Positions 25,062 through 34,241 of a stretch of DNA of 64,000 nucleotides are shown here, piece after piece. Origin of the DNA: JBMOLL01 sp049325415 (GTDB lineage: Bacteria > Bacteroidota > Bacteroidia > Bacteroidales > GCA-2748055). The notes beneath the pieces are model-generated. The model made no database searches. It saw only the letters and a list, made by a program, of their open reading frames with translations, and was not told the DNA's origin. Location of the stretch: assembly GCA_049325415.1 (NCBI GenBank), contig JBMOLL010000067.1, positions 1 through 64,000 on the forward strand. Direction: 5' to 3'. Numbering within the stretch: the stretch's first letter is position 1; each line of letters starts with the position of its first letter. Made by a program: the position numbers and the translations under genes.

Positions 25062-26336
25062 ATGGAAATATATCGAACATCAAAAGTATTTGTTCCTGGT
25101 GGATTACCAGTCTTGACTTATAATCCAAGGCAAGAATTAAAACTTGAGGATTCAGTTCGAAGAGCCAACGACAATTTGTGCAAATTAATGGTAGTCACTG
25201 GATCTACTAAATCTGGAAAAACTGTTTTAGTCAAGAATATTTTTCCGAAGGAGAAATCAGTCTGGTTCGATGGCGGTTCTTTTTCTAGTGAAGATGAATT
25301 TTGGTTAGATATTGTTAATCAATTAGATGGATTTATTGATTTCACAGAATCACAAGGAAAAGAAAAAACACACTCAAATAAAGCAAAAGGGAAAGCTGAA
25401 CTTACACTGTCAATACCCTTTCCAGGTATGCCTTCTATCGGAGGTGAAGTTGAATATTTTAGGGACAAGAAAGATAACTTAACAAAAACTAAATCGAGAA
25501 GAGGCAGTGTAAAATCTATCGCACTAAATCTACTTGCTGAAAAAAAAATTCCCTTAATTATAGATGACTTTCATTACTTAAATAGAGATAAACAAGCCTC
25601 AATAATTAGGGCAGTGAAATCACTGATATTTGATGGACAACCAGTTATTTTTATTGCAATTCCGCATAGACGTTTTGATCCGATAAAAGTAGAGAAGGAA
25701 ATGACTGGACGAGTTGAAAATGTAAATATTCCACCTTGGGAGAAAGACGAATTAAAAGAGATTGCCGCGATTGGTTTTCCACTTTTAAACTTATCAGTTG
25801 AAGACAGTGTTATTTTTTCTCTTGTGAATGAATCAATAAGTAGCCCGCATTTAATGCAAGAATTTTGTAGAGAATTTTGTGCTATAAACAATATACATGA
25901 AACAGTTCCAAACAAAAGAATAATTGGTTTTGAAGAAAACAAACTCAAAAAACTTTACTCGGATGTAGCAGTAATGACTGGCAAGATTATGTTTGAAAAA
26001 TTAAGTAAAGGTCCTAGACAAAGAAGTGATAGGATCAAAAGACCTACTTCAGATGGAAGTGATCCGGACATTTATGGTTTAGTTCTTAAAGCCTTGGCAA
26101 ACTTAAAACCTGCTCTTGAAAAGGTCGAATATGTCGATTTAAGAAGAGAAATTTCGAATATCTCTGTCGATAGAACACCAGAAGCTCATGAGATATCAAG
26201 AGTTTTAGAATATATGTCAAAAATTGCTTCATCTGATGAGTCATCTACACCAGTAATTGACTGGGAAAAGGATGATAGAATTTTGCATATCACTGATCCA
26301 TTTTTTGCATATTATTTGCGTTGGGGTAAGATCTAA
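25062..26336 (+). CDS. P-loop ATPase (AAA/STAND-like) of the AT-rich island
   Basis: 424-residue ATPase. Walker A is VVTGSTKSGKTVLV (GSTKSGKT at 47-54) and Walker B is IPLIIDD (163-169) followed by FHYLN; PVIFIAIPHRRFD about residue 195 may be a sensor-1 strand, and the region to about 285 looks like the lid. The C-terminal half (about 290-424, ending ITDPFFAYYLRWGKI) resembles the helical winged-type ends of Orc/AAA_16-like proteins, without a recognisable effector. A lysine-rich insert lies near 100-145. No partner gene directly overlaps it. Such proteins often sense or signal in defence systems; here that is a hypothesis. Codon use matches the NYN gene. Confidence 0.75.
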   Translation: MEIYRTSKVFVPGGLPVLTYNPRQELKLEDSVRRANDNLCKLMVVTGSTKSGKTVLVKNIFPKEKSVWFDGGSFSSEDEFWLDIVNQLDGFIDFTESQGKEKTHSNKAKGKAELTLSIPFPGMPSIGGEVEYFRDKKDNLTKTKSRRGSVKSIALNLLAEKKIPLIIDDFHYLNRDKQASIIRAVKSLIFDGQPVIFIAIPHRRFDPIKVEKEMTGRVENVNIPPWEKDELKEIAAIGFPLLNLSVEDSVIFSLVNESISSPHLMQEFCREFCAINNIHETVPNKRIIGFEENKLKKLYSDVAVMTGKIMFEKLSKGPRQRSDRIKRPTSDGSDPDIYGLVLKALANLKPALEKVEYVDLRREISNISVDRTPEAHEISRVLEYMSKIASSDESSTPVIDWEKDDRILHITDPFFAYYLRWGKI

Positions 26337-26574
26337 TGATTTTTCAAATGATATCGAAAGGAATTGAGTTTTTGCTCAGACTCTCTCAAGACACAATGTC
26401 TTTCAATAAGCTTAGCTCCCTTTGATCTATCACTGATAAAAAAAAAATTGAAAACGCAGAATATCAATATTTCAAAGCATAAAATTGTAATCAATTAAAA
26501 ATGTTTTAACTAAGACGCAACGCTAATGTCTTACGCCTATTTTTCTTAGAAACAAAAGTTTTATTCGCAATTAT

Positions 26575-27402
26575 ATGAATAATATTTTTATCACTGTATT
26601 AACCTCTATAATATACATGACATGCATTCAAGCAAGTGCACAAAGGCCCCCTGATTCACTTTTTCAACAAATTGTTCTTTTCAAGAGGCAGGCTATTGGG
26701 GTAGATAAAGATAAGTCCTACCAAAAATTTCTAAAGGAATACAAATTACCTCAAGCTTCAGGTTTTTACTTTCGTCCGGATAGCCTTCATTTGTATATAG
26801 CTACGGCCAAACATGTTATGCAACGCGACGACTCTATAAAAAAAATAATGATTCAATATTTTACGATTTTAGAGAGTGGAGGATTTTGGACTTGCCATAC
26901 CTTCCATGTTAATAACTATGGTTTAAATCATAGAGATTCGTTATGCGATATAGTTTTAGTATATAATTTTTTTTCTCTATTTAACACTGGGATTTCTGAA
27001 AAAATAAAAGGCTTCACAACTAAAGATATTGTAACAAAAGAGGTTTTTTATTCAATGAGACCTGGACAGAATATGTTTTATATTGGAATGTACCCTGATA
27101 GCCTAAAATCTATTAAAAACTTCTATTGGTATCCTAAAGCTGAACTTGTAAACATATACAAAATACCGAAGCAAGTGAAAGCAGGTAAGTTTAGCACTCC
27201 AATAAACTGTGATTTCAGACTAAAATCAATTGGTAAACAAGGCATTAGCGGTTCTCCAGTGTTTATTGAAATCAATGGCAAATACAAATTATTCGGTATT
27301 ATTAACGCGACTAATTCGAATTCCATGAACCAAAACAACTATACTGAATTTATTGGTACTGGAGCTTTTCGATTATTAGAAATATTGGAATTCAATAATT
27401 AA
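26575..27402 (+). CDS. Secreted trypsin-fold serine protease
   Basis: 275-residue protein starting with a signal peptide (IFITVLTSIIYMTCIQASAQ). A complete trypsin-like triad is readable: His80 in YIATAKHVM, Asp125 in SLCDIVLVY and Ser225 in KQGISGSPVF, the last matching the GDSGGP motif as GISGSP with oxyanion Gly223. Overall similarity to named proteases is low, and the segment between His and Asp is short. It should act in the periplasm or outside the cell, unlike the cytoplasmic NYN and ATPase neighbours 238 bases upstream. Whether they form one unit is open. Low-GC codon use matches the island. Confidence 0.72.
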   Translation: MNNIFITVLTSIIYMTCIQASAQRPPDSLFQQIVLFKRQAIGVDKDKSYQKFLKEYKLPQASGFYFRPDSLHLYIATAKHVMQRDDSIKKIMIQYFTILESGGFWTCHTFHVNNYGLNHRDSLCDIVLVYNFFSLFNTGISEKIKGFTTKDIVTKEVFYSMRPGQNMFYIGMYPDSLKSIKNFYWYPKAELVNIYKIPKQVKAGKFSTPINCDFRLKSIGKQGISGSPVFIEINGKYKLFGIINATNSNSMNQNNYTEFIGTGAFRLLEILEFNN

Positions 27403-27520
27403 ATATGCTCAGAATTTATCAAATATAACTAACATAGCGATGTATATGTAAGCATTAAGCCTCCTAAGTCTTGTAATCAAAACCACTCCGTAAACTATTA
27501 GAGAAAATCCAACGATTTCC

Positions 27521-27631
27521 GCATTTTCGCAGACTTTTGTCAGAAGTATTTGAGTTTTTCCAGCTCTATGGCGAGAGTCCTGTCCCCACTGGCTTCGAAA
27601 GGCTCCGCCCCGCCCTCCTGTCCCTCCCCCG
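27521..27631. repeat. Direct repeat, copy 1 (~110 bases)
   Basis: Begins GCATTTTCGCAGACTTTTGT and continues through CAGCTCTATGGCGAGAGTCC, GTCCCCACTGGCTTCGAAAG and a CCCTCCTGTCCCTCCCCC end. The second copy at 28940-29050 differs mainly in a short interior (positions 15-45). Copy 1 marks the right edge of the AT-rich island and copies 1 and 2 bracket about 1.3 kb with three small genes. The following 100 bases are GC-rich with no gene. Confidence 0.85.
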
Positions 27632-27846
27632 CCTCGCCTTCGACTTGCTACGACTGAGCGGCGGTGGGAGGGATGGCTGATTTGTTACCTTTTCGGGCTT
27701 GCCTGAGCCTGGCCCGGAAGGCAGAGAGGACCGGTGTTTTTCAAATAAGACATTTTTTCCGGGTTCTCTAACGATGGTTTCGGCTTATTGGAGTAACTTT
27801 AGTGAAAAGGGAGTTTTTGACGGACCCGTTAGGCATATTTGCATCT

Positions 27847-28182
27847 ATGAAACAATACATTTACATGCTTTCTGCAATACTTTCCATCACCATCTTTTCC
27901 TGTAACCGACCCGGCAAAGCACCAGAGAAATTGATTACAGCTGTAGATACTGTTCCCATTCCTGACACCTTATACCTGGCTAATGACACCACCCTTTTCC
28001 TGAACGGTGAGATAGTTTTTATGGATTCACTGGATGTCGTTCTATCGGAAATAAAGCTAAAGGAAGGGGAAGCGTATGTGGTTTTAAAGACCGTCGGTCA
28101 GGTGAAAGTGAGCAGTATCGAAAGGATTATGGAGACGCTGACCAGGAATCATATTACGATCAGGTTGAGAGTGGATAATTAG
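27847..28182 (+). CDS. Lipoprotein with ExbD/TolR-like periplasmic domain
   Basis: 111 residues from the ATG at 27847, where a lipoprotein signal begins (YMLSAILSITIFSC, Cys about residue 18). The open frame extends 15 codons upstream but those are not signal-like, and a TAACTTTA element lies at about 27789. After the lipid Cys and a short linker, residues about 40-111 match the periplasmic part of ExbD/TolR: LFLNGEIVFMDSLDVVLSEI, then YVVLKTVGQVKVSSIERIMETL. A true ExbD has one N-terminal TM helix with an essential Asp and partners ExbB; here that helix is replaced by a lipid anchor and no exbB or tonB is near, so it cannot drive proton-coupled energisation as usual. Weak but specific similarity. 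Confidence 0.55.
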   Translation: MKQYIYMLSAILSITIFSCNRPGKAPEKLITAVDTVPIPDTLYLANDTTLFLNGEIVFMDSLDVVLSEIKLKEGEAYVVLKTVGQVKVSSIERIMETLTRNHITIRLRVDN

Positions 28183-28255
28183 ACCGACCTGCATGTGAAA
28201 GCAGCAGGAGCACATGAAAAAAGTACATTAACAATTGCAATCAGACAGTAAAACA

Positions 28256-28375
28256 ATGTTCAAAACCAGAACAGGAGCAGGACTTATAGTCATTCTTTTT
28301 GCAATGACTGGTTTTAGCTTATTTGTACAGGGTTTTGACAATACCAACGCCCAGATCACATTGAGGATCATCTAA
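28256..28375 (+). CDS. Possible 39-residue membrane peptide
   Basis: ATG at 28256 to TAA gives 39 residues with one hydrophobic stretch (GAGLIVILFAMTGFSLFV). It lies between the ExbD-like and outer-membrane protein genes. No homology recognised; kept only because it is a plausible membrane segment in a coding neighbourhood. Confidence 0.25.
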   Translation: MFKTRTGAGLIVILFAMTGFSLFVQGFDNTNAQITLRII

Positions 28376-28403
28376 TTATATTAACATATCAACAAAAGAT
28401 GAC

Positions 28404-28934
28404 ATGAAAAGGCTTTCATTCTTTTTATTGCTTATTTTTTCGATGATCCATTTAAGGGCTCAGAATGAGAAATATCCGAATCGATTCAATTTACAAATAG
28501 GATTAGCAGATCGCTTAAAATTATTGCAGTACTTTACTTATTATGAAAGCTATAGAATATCCCTGAATTATATACTGGCGCCTGATTTAAGCATAGCTGT
28601 TTTCGGTGGCTATACGCCTCTTTATGAATATAATACATATGATCAAACCAGATACTTTCGAGGGAATGGGTTCTTCTATGGAACTGAAGTTTTTTACTAC
28701 ATCAATCCGATTGCTTTAAATAAAAAAATGTACACTAAACTTTATTTTTACCTGAAAGGAAGAATTGGTGGTTTTAGTGCATTTCCAATTGAAGTACCTT
28801 CGTTAAGCAAATTGGATTACGGTATATATGGTGGAGTATATTATTATCCATTTGCCAAATACGGAGTTTTTGCAGAATTGGGTTATGGCAGACATTCATA
28901 CAGTCAATTTGGATTTTCATTCAGGTTCAAATAA
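28404..28934 (+). CDS. Small outer-membrane beta-barrel-like protein
   Basis: 176 residues with a signal peptide (LSFFLLLIFSMIHLRAQ) and an aromatic-rich alternating pattern throughout (RISLNYILAPDLSIAVFGGY, KLYFYLKGRIGGF, GIYGGVYYYPFAKY) that ends in QFGFSFRFK, a terminal strand like those recognised by the Bam machinery. I do not recognise a family. It and the two preceding genes lie between the two direct-repeat copies and show AT-richer codons than the housekeeping genes, so the segment may have been moved as a unit. Confidence 0.6.
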   Translation: MKRLSFFLLLIFSMIHLRAQNEKYPNRFNLQIGLADRLKLLQYFTYYESYRISLNYILAPDLSIAVFGGYTPLYEYNTYDQTRYFRGNGFFYGTEVFYYINPIALNKKMYTKLYFYLKGRIGGFSAFPIEVPSLSKLDYGIYGGVYYYPFAKYGVFAELGYGRHSYSQFGFSFRFK

Positions 28935-28939
28935 CTCAA

Positions 28940-29050
28940 CATTTTCGCAGACTTTTGTACGATGTTTTTAGATTTTTCCAGCTCTATGGCGAGAGTCCTG
29001 TCCCCACTGGCTTCGAAAGGCTCCGCCCCCACCCTCCTGTCCCTCCCCCG
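28940..29050. repeat. Direct repeat, copy 2 (~110 bases)
   Basis: CATTTTCGCAGACTTTTGT is followed by a few diverged bases and then the same CAGCTCTATGGCGAGAGTCC to TGTCCCTCCCCCG run as copy 1. It directly follows the barrel-protein stop codon (6 bases). Confidence 0.85.
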
Positions 29051-29370
29051 GTTACCCGGCAAAAGCTGCCTGAATCAGCCATTACTTGCCCGATTGGCAA
29101 AAGGCCCGGATCATGCCTTTTATTCGCTCCCCTCTCCATGAGAGGCCTTTGGGGTGAGGAATATAGCCTGGGTACATTGCTTTTGTATGGTTTTTTGGTC
29201 TACAAGTTACCGGTCCTCACCCTCGCCTGCAATTACCAAGTTATTTTGCAGGAGTGATGCGCAGACTTCTACGGGCTCGCCCCCACCCTCCTCCGAAAAA
29301 GCCCTTCTTTCCCTGCCACAGGCAGGGAGAGAAGGGCCCTGTTCTTTCTTGAAAAGCCTTTTAACACTTC
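29051..29370. other. Repeat-derived gap with a partial third copy
   Basis: Contains GCGCAGACTTCTACGGGC near 29258 followed by CCCCCACCCTCCTCC, a degenerate short relative of the direct repeat, plus small inverted repeats such as CCTCTCCATGAGAGG (29130-29144). No gene seen. GC-rich, consistent with a scar of repeated insertions. Confidence 0.45.
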
Positions 29371-32300
29371 CTAGGGCAGCACCGTGAACCTGAACTGCGA
29401 AAGCTGTTTTTCGGTACCCGCAGTAAGGATATAAACCCCTGCCGGGAGATTCTCCAGGTGAAGGGTGCACTCCCGGGTGTTCAGTTTCTGAAGGTTATAC
29501 AACATTCGTCCCGACAGGTCGGTGATGATGATCCGGTCGATCTGCCGGTCGGAGCGTACGGTTAGCATCCCGCTGGTCGGGTTGGGGAAGAGGGAGATGA
29601 CAGGCATCAATTCCTCCCCGATCCCTGACGGCTCATCCGCAAAAAGGGCCTTAACGGTCATATCGCCTGATACAGTGATCAGCAGCGGATTTGTGTTCTG
29701 TGAAGTGCCATCCACTTCCCAGTGGTCAAAGACCTTTCCAGTATGGGGATAGGCTGTGAGGGTCAGCTCTGCACCGTCGACCACATAGACCTCTCCGGCC
29801 GGAGGATTGGTCTCCCCGCCTTCGCCGTTTTCAATGGTCACCGTGTACTGCGTGGCTGAAGTAGCTGTAAAATAAGCACTGGCTGTCACGTCAGCTGTTA
29901 CAGGCAGGTCGACATCGGGCGTTGTGTAGATTACCGAAGAGATATCCCAATGATCGAAGACAAATCCTTTTGCAGGTGAAGCATAAAGGTGAATAACCGA
30001 GTTTTCGGCCACACTGTGGATCCCCGGAGCAGGGTACACGGTTCCTTCACCTTCGGCAACTGCCACCACTACCTGGTGAGAAGGCGCAAACCAGGCTTCT
30101 ATGACTGTATTTCCGCTGATCTCGATCGAGGTGTCGGGAACGGTGATCTCCCTGCCATCGACAAGCCATTTGACAAAGATATTGTTCATATCAGGCAGAG
30201 CGGTCAGACTTACCCGGCTGTAGGCATTGATATAATGGGTCCCTGCGGGCGGGGTTGTACTTCCGTTCCCGTGAGTGGTGACCGTTAGCGTATACTGGGT
30301 GGCTGCTGTGGGCACAAAGTAGGCTGTGGCAGTAAGATCAGAGCTCATGGAAACCATGATCGCATCGGAAGTGTATTTGGTAGCTCCCACCATCCATTTA
30401 TCAAATACATAACCCTGAGAGGGTGAGGCATAAAGGATCACACTTTTCCCTTCGGGATAGGTGTGGGCTCCGGCAGTCGGCGTTGTCGTTCCCGATCCGC
30501 TGACAGCCAGGGTAAGGGTGTATTCCTTATAGAAAACGGCATTCAGGTAAACGTCATCCGAAAGCTGGTCGTCGCAATCCGACTTCAGTGTGAATTTCAG
30601 CCCGTTGTATACCGAAACCAAAGGTCCTTTCCTGACCGTAACAGTGACATTCACACTCTTACCTGCCTCAATGGTATAGGGATACGGGATCCCCCCCACC
30701 ACCGGGCTTCCGCCAATGGTAATAACAGCCCCGTCGGGGTTCGATACCTGGTCGAACACCAGGTCGTAAGTCCGGGTCTCATCACTCTCACTGGTATTTG
30801 ACAGTTGAAGTACGAAAACTGCCGGATCTGTTTCCTTCACCGTCTGGGAATTGGTATTGGCCAGCAGCTGTACCCCGTCGCGGTGCAGGGTGGCGGTGTC
30901 CCACGGACAGCTTGTGCGCCCGGCCACCAGCCTGAAGGCCGGCACTCCGTATACATTGTCGTTGAGGATATTCACGGTATAGCTGTCGCCGATATCGTCA
31001 TCCGAAAGCACATATCCGACGGTGTTGGTCCATGTATGCTCCAGTCCGAAGCCTCCGCCGATAGTGGTCCGCGAGTTAACAGCCACACCGCCGTAGATCC
31101 CCTGTCCGCCAACCGAAGCCCCGATGTCCGTTGCAACACCGGCCTCGATATACAGGCTGAGGTCGATCGAGAAGTTATTGTTGGTGGTCGATTCCACCGA
31201 ATTCTCATAACTTATACCTCCGCTGAAAGTTTTGTTGGTGACATAGGTGGCATCCTCGATATTCCTGCGGTTCTGCTCAACGACCTGCTTCCAGACATCC
31301 ATCTGGTTGCTGAAATATTCGGCTGAGTCGGTCACGTTTTTTGAAGCATAGTAGGCCGATATGCTTTCAAGTTCCGGAATGATCACCTCCTTAACATGAT
31401 TCTCGGTATACATAAAGGTTGTGACCAGTCCTTTAGGCTCCATCACCAGGGTTTTGGACGTTTCAGCCCTGCAATGGTCGAAGTCGTACTGCAGCACATC
31501 GGAAACGGCATACAGCATATTCAGGGCACCTCCCACGTACAGGTCTCCGCCTGATCCGGTGATACTGCCACCACCCGCTGTCTGAAAACGATCGGTAGTG
31601 GTGGTGGTAAAGGTCAGCTGGTCGGTGGTGAGGCCGCTGACTCCGGCCCCGAAGGTACCCGTGACATCGAACTGAGTGGAAACATCGACCGATACATCAA
31701 TACCCACAGATACACCAACGCTGAGCGACTGTCCCATCTGTGCCCTGAGATATGAACTTACAGAAGCTTCCTGCTGGATACTTGCATAGAAGGAAGTAGC
31801 CACGCTTGTGTTCTTTTCCAGGTAGCTGTAGCTGCAGTCTCCCGGGGGATTATGCAGGATCTGGAAGGGGATCTGCGGCGTGGTGGTGGTAAAGGTCTGA
31901 GATCGGGCCCTGTTACCAACAACAAGGGCATCGGTATACACCGTATCGGTCTGGTTATCACGGTATAAGATAGCCTGGAACGACTTTTTATACGGTGCGA
32001 CAATATTCGGGCTACCTCCCGTAAAGGTATAGGTGACCGCTTCTCCCTGCATATAATCGATGGTGTCGGTAACGAAACCGGTGCCGGATGACGAGATGTT
32101 CTCCATAATGATGATCCGGCCATCACCGGCGGGACAATGAGAACCGTTAAACGACTCCACCGGATCAAATTCAACCACATACTCCCCGTGCTGGGGAATT
32201 ACCGGCATGATCTCATCGGAACAGGTCATGTAGCGGTCGAGTCCTGCTACCAGCAAGGTGGGCGCTTTTCGGTAAACAAAGTCTTTGGTCAGGGTGTCAT

Positions 32301-34068
32301 GGCTGAAGACCTCCGGGTCATACACCGTAAGGTCGATGCTGTCGTTCTTTGAAAAATAGGCCTTCCCTTCGATGGAACTCAGCAGGTCCTCATCAACCGA
32401 AGTAAAACTAAGCATCTCAACATAGTATTTCCGGGCCGGCAGCTTCAGGGTATACATTCCACCTGCGCCGGTGCTGACGGTGGTGCTGAAACAGGCTGGT
32501 TCACCTGGTGTGTAAAAACGCAGGGTAGCGTCCCCGATATATACTCCGCAACTGGCCGACACCTGGCCAGCCACCACGTAACGGGTAGTATCATCAAAGA
32601 TAATCCCGTCAGTATTACCGCTCACATCAAGGGAGAGGCTGTCGGGACTGAAATAATGACCTTCCAGAACAGGCCGTATCGTGTATTTTCCCCCACTGGT
32701 CACTGTGAAATTAAATCGACCGTTTTCATCGGAATTCACCCCGCTGACACCTTTGCCGTTTAAAAGGAAGCCAACTTCGGGCATCGGACAGGAGCCCTGC
32801 AATACTGTCCCCGATAACAGAAAGGAGGATTCGTCTGTAAAATCAGTAGTTGCATTATGGCTTTCGATATTCAGGGTAACTTCCTTTTCAGTTGGATCGA
32901 AGGTACGGCCTTCAGCCACCGGCATGACCGTGAAAACAGCCTCTTCATAATAATAGATATCGGAAATGGTAAATGAACCGTTGACATCAGTGATGGCTGA
33001 GTACACGGTGGTAGTATCTGTCGGCAGGGCAGTTCCCTTTAAGCGGGCTACCACCTTAATGCCGGGTACGCCAACACCTCCCGGATTATTCACAGTCACT
33101 GGTGTATGCACGGTGCCGGAGATCTTACCGTTGGGTCTGACTTTTCCCTTCGCCGTGCCGGAAATCCCTGTCTGGGCATAGGGCTTGATCTTAAAGGTAT
33201 AGGTGTAGAGATAGCCGGGGATCAGGGTAGAGGATACATCCTCGTATGAAGTGTAACTGTTATAGGGACTGTCGTAGATCAGGCTGTTCAGGGTGCCATC
33301 GGAGCGTTCGATAAGGTAACCGCTTGTATTGGACAGGTTACTGAAATTGGTCCAGGTCAGAACAACCTTGTTTTTCACATCGGAACTTGCTTTCAGGGCC
33401 GGATTAAAGGTAGATCCCTGATTCCCTGCCGGGGCATCCAGTTCCTTCCCGTTCACCAGGGCCCGTACGGTGTAGGTCCCCTTGCTGCCTGCTGCCAGGC
33501 CGGTGTGGGTGAAAGAAGTTGTTCCGGCAGGAACATTGGTGATCTTTGTACCCTCAAAATATATATTATAGCTCTGATTGTCGAAGGTAAATTCATTCAG
33601 GGTCCAGCTGAGGACTACTTTGTCGGAATAGGCACTATCGCTGGCCTGAACATTGGAAACGGGCTGGTAAGCAGGCAGATTATATGTGAAAACAGGAAAT
33701 TCGGAATAATCACAGTTACAGGTTCCCCAGAACCAGCCCATGTACCTGACCTGGAAAGAAATGGAAATGGAGGAAGAGGGCTGGATCATACTCAGCGATA
33801 TTTCTGCAGTCATATCATTGACAGCGTTGTACATCCAGTCTATCGTCCAGGAACTCTGGTAGTTGTTGATCTTGTAATATACAAACGTACTTGGATAGGT
33901 AACGCAGGCATTGGAGATACCGCCGAGCTTTAATTTCACCTTATTGGGCTGAGCCTCAACCAGGGTAAGTGTGGCAGCTGCACTTAGCTCCAGTGAGAAC
34001 AGCAGACTTGTAAAAATAAACAGGAGACAAGCTCTCCTGCGAAGCATCTTTCCGGGAAACGTTTTCAT
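29371..34068 (-). CDS. Giant T9SS-secreted protein with Fn3, Cna-B-like and four InlB-type repeats
   Basis: About 1565 residues starting at the ATG at 34068 (MKTFPGKMLR, signal FIFTSLLFSLELSAAA); an alternative ATG at 34098 only adds a polar tail. Order: Fn3-like domains (about 135-310), Cna-B/prealbumin-like domains (about 315-620), a glycine/serine-rich region (about 765-1010), an all-beta part with GRTSCPW (about 1060), four InlB_B repeats of about 75 residues (about 1183-1480; YPEGKSVILYASPSQG, VFDKW and relatives), then a T9SS type A sorting domain (SLFPNPTSGMLTVRS ... FTVLP). It is probably exported by T9SS and anchored at the cell surface. Role unknown: adhesin or surface matrix. The LuxR-type regulator gene upstream may control it. 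Confidence 0.82.
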   Translation of the reverse strand: MKTFPGKMLRRRACLLFIFTSLLFSLELSAAATLTLVEAQPNKVKLKLGGISNACVTYPSTFVYYKINNYQSSWTIDWMYNAVNDMTAEISLSMIQPSSSISISFQVRYMGWFWGTCNCDYSEFPVFTYNLPAYQPVSNVQASDSAYSDKVVLSWTLNEFTFDNQSYNIYFEGTKITNVPAGTTSFTHTGLAAGSKGTYTVRALVNGKELDAPAGNQGSTFNPALKASSDVKNKVVLTWTNFSNLSNTSGYLIERSDGTLNSLIYDSPYNSYTSYEDVSSTLIPGYLYTYTFKIKPYAQTGISGTAKGKVRPNGKISGTVHTPVTVNNPGGVGVPGIKVVARLKGTALPTDTTTVYSAITDVNGSFTISDIYYYEEAVFTVMPVAEGRTFDPTEKEVTLNIESHNATTDFTDESSFLLSGTVLQGSCPMPEVGFLLNGKGVSGVNSDENGRFNFTVTSGGKYTIRPVLEGHYFSPDSLSLDVSGNTDGIIFDDTTRYVVAGQVSASCGVYIGDATLRFYTPGEPACFSTTVSTGAGGMYTLKLPARKYYVEMLSFTSVDEDLLSSIEGKAYFSKNDSIDLTVYDPEVFSHDTLTKDFVYRKAPTLLVAGLDRYMTCSDEIMPVIPQHGEYVVEFDPVESFNGSHCPAGDGRIIIMENISSSGTGFVTDTIDYMQGEAVTYTFTGGSPNIVAPYKKSFQAILYRDNQTDTVYTDALVVGNRARSQTFTTTTPQIPFQILHNPPGDCSYSYLEKNTSVATSFYASIQQEASVSSYLRAQMGQSLSVGVSVGIDVSVDVSTQFDVTGTFGAGVSGLTTDQLTFTTTTTDRFQTAGGGSITGSGGDLYVGGALNMLYAVSDVLQYDFDHCRAETSKTLVMEPKGLVTTFMYTENHVKEVIIPELESISAYYASKNVTDSAEYFSNQMDVWKQVVEQNRRNIEDATYVTNKTFSGGISYENSVESTTNNNFSIDLSLYIEAGVATDIGASVGGQGIYGGVAVNSRTTIGGGFGLEHTWTNTVGYVLSDDDIGDSYTVNILNDNVYGVPAFRLVAGRTSCPWDTATLHRDGVQLLANTNSQTVKETDPAVFVLQLSNTSESDETRTYDLVFDQVSNPDGAVITIGGSPVVGGIPYPYTIEAGKSVNVTVTVRKGPLVSVYNGLKFTLKSDCDDQLSDDVYLNAVFYKEYTLTLAVSGSGTTTPTAGAHTYPEGKSVILYASPSQGYVFDKWMVGATKYTSDAIMVSMSSDLTATAYFVPTAATQYTLTVTTHGNGSTTPPAGTHYINAYSRVSLTALPDMNNIFVKWLVDGREITVPDTSIEISGNTVIEAWFAPSHQVVVAVAEGEGTVYPAPGIHSVAENSVIHLYASPAKGFVFDHWDISSVIYTTPDVDLPVTADVTASAYFTATSATQYTVTIENGEGGETNPPAGEVYVVDGAELTLTAYPHTGKVFDHWEVDGTSQNTNPLLITVSGDMTVKALFADEPSGIGEELMPVISLFPNPTSGMLTVRSDRQIDRIIITDLSGRMLYNLQKLNTRECTLHLENLPAGVYILTAGTEKQLSQFRFTVLP

Positions 34069-34241
34069 GAGTTTGATTGTTGAGGTGCAAAACCTCAAAA
34101 GTCATCATTCTGCTGAAACCATCATAAAAAAGGGGCTTAGAAAAAACTTAACAAACAGTAAAGAGTCCATGAGAGAAAAAAGAAGGATTGTTTTCATAAT
34201 CAGGAGACTGAATCCTGAACTTCATCGACGGCACATTTTTT

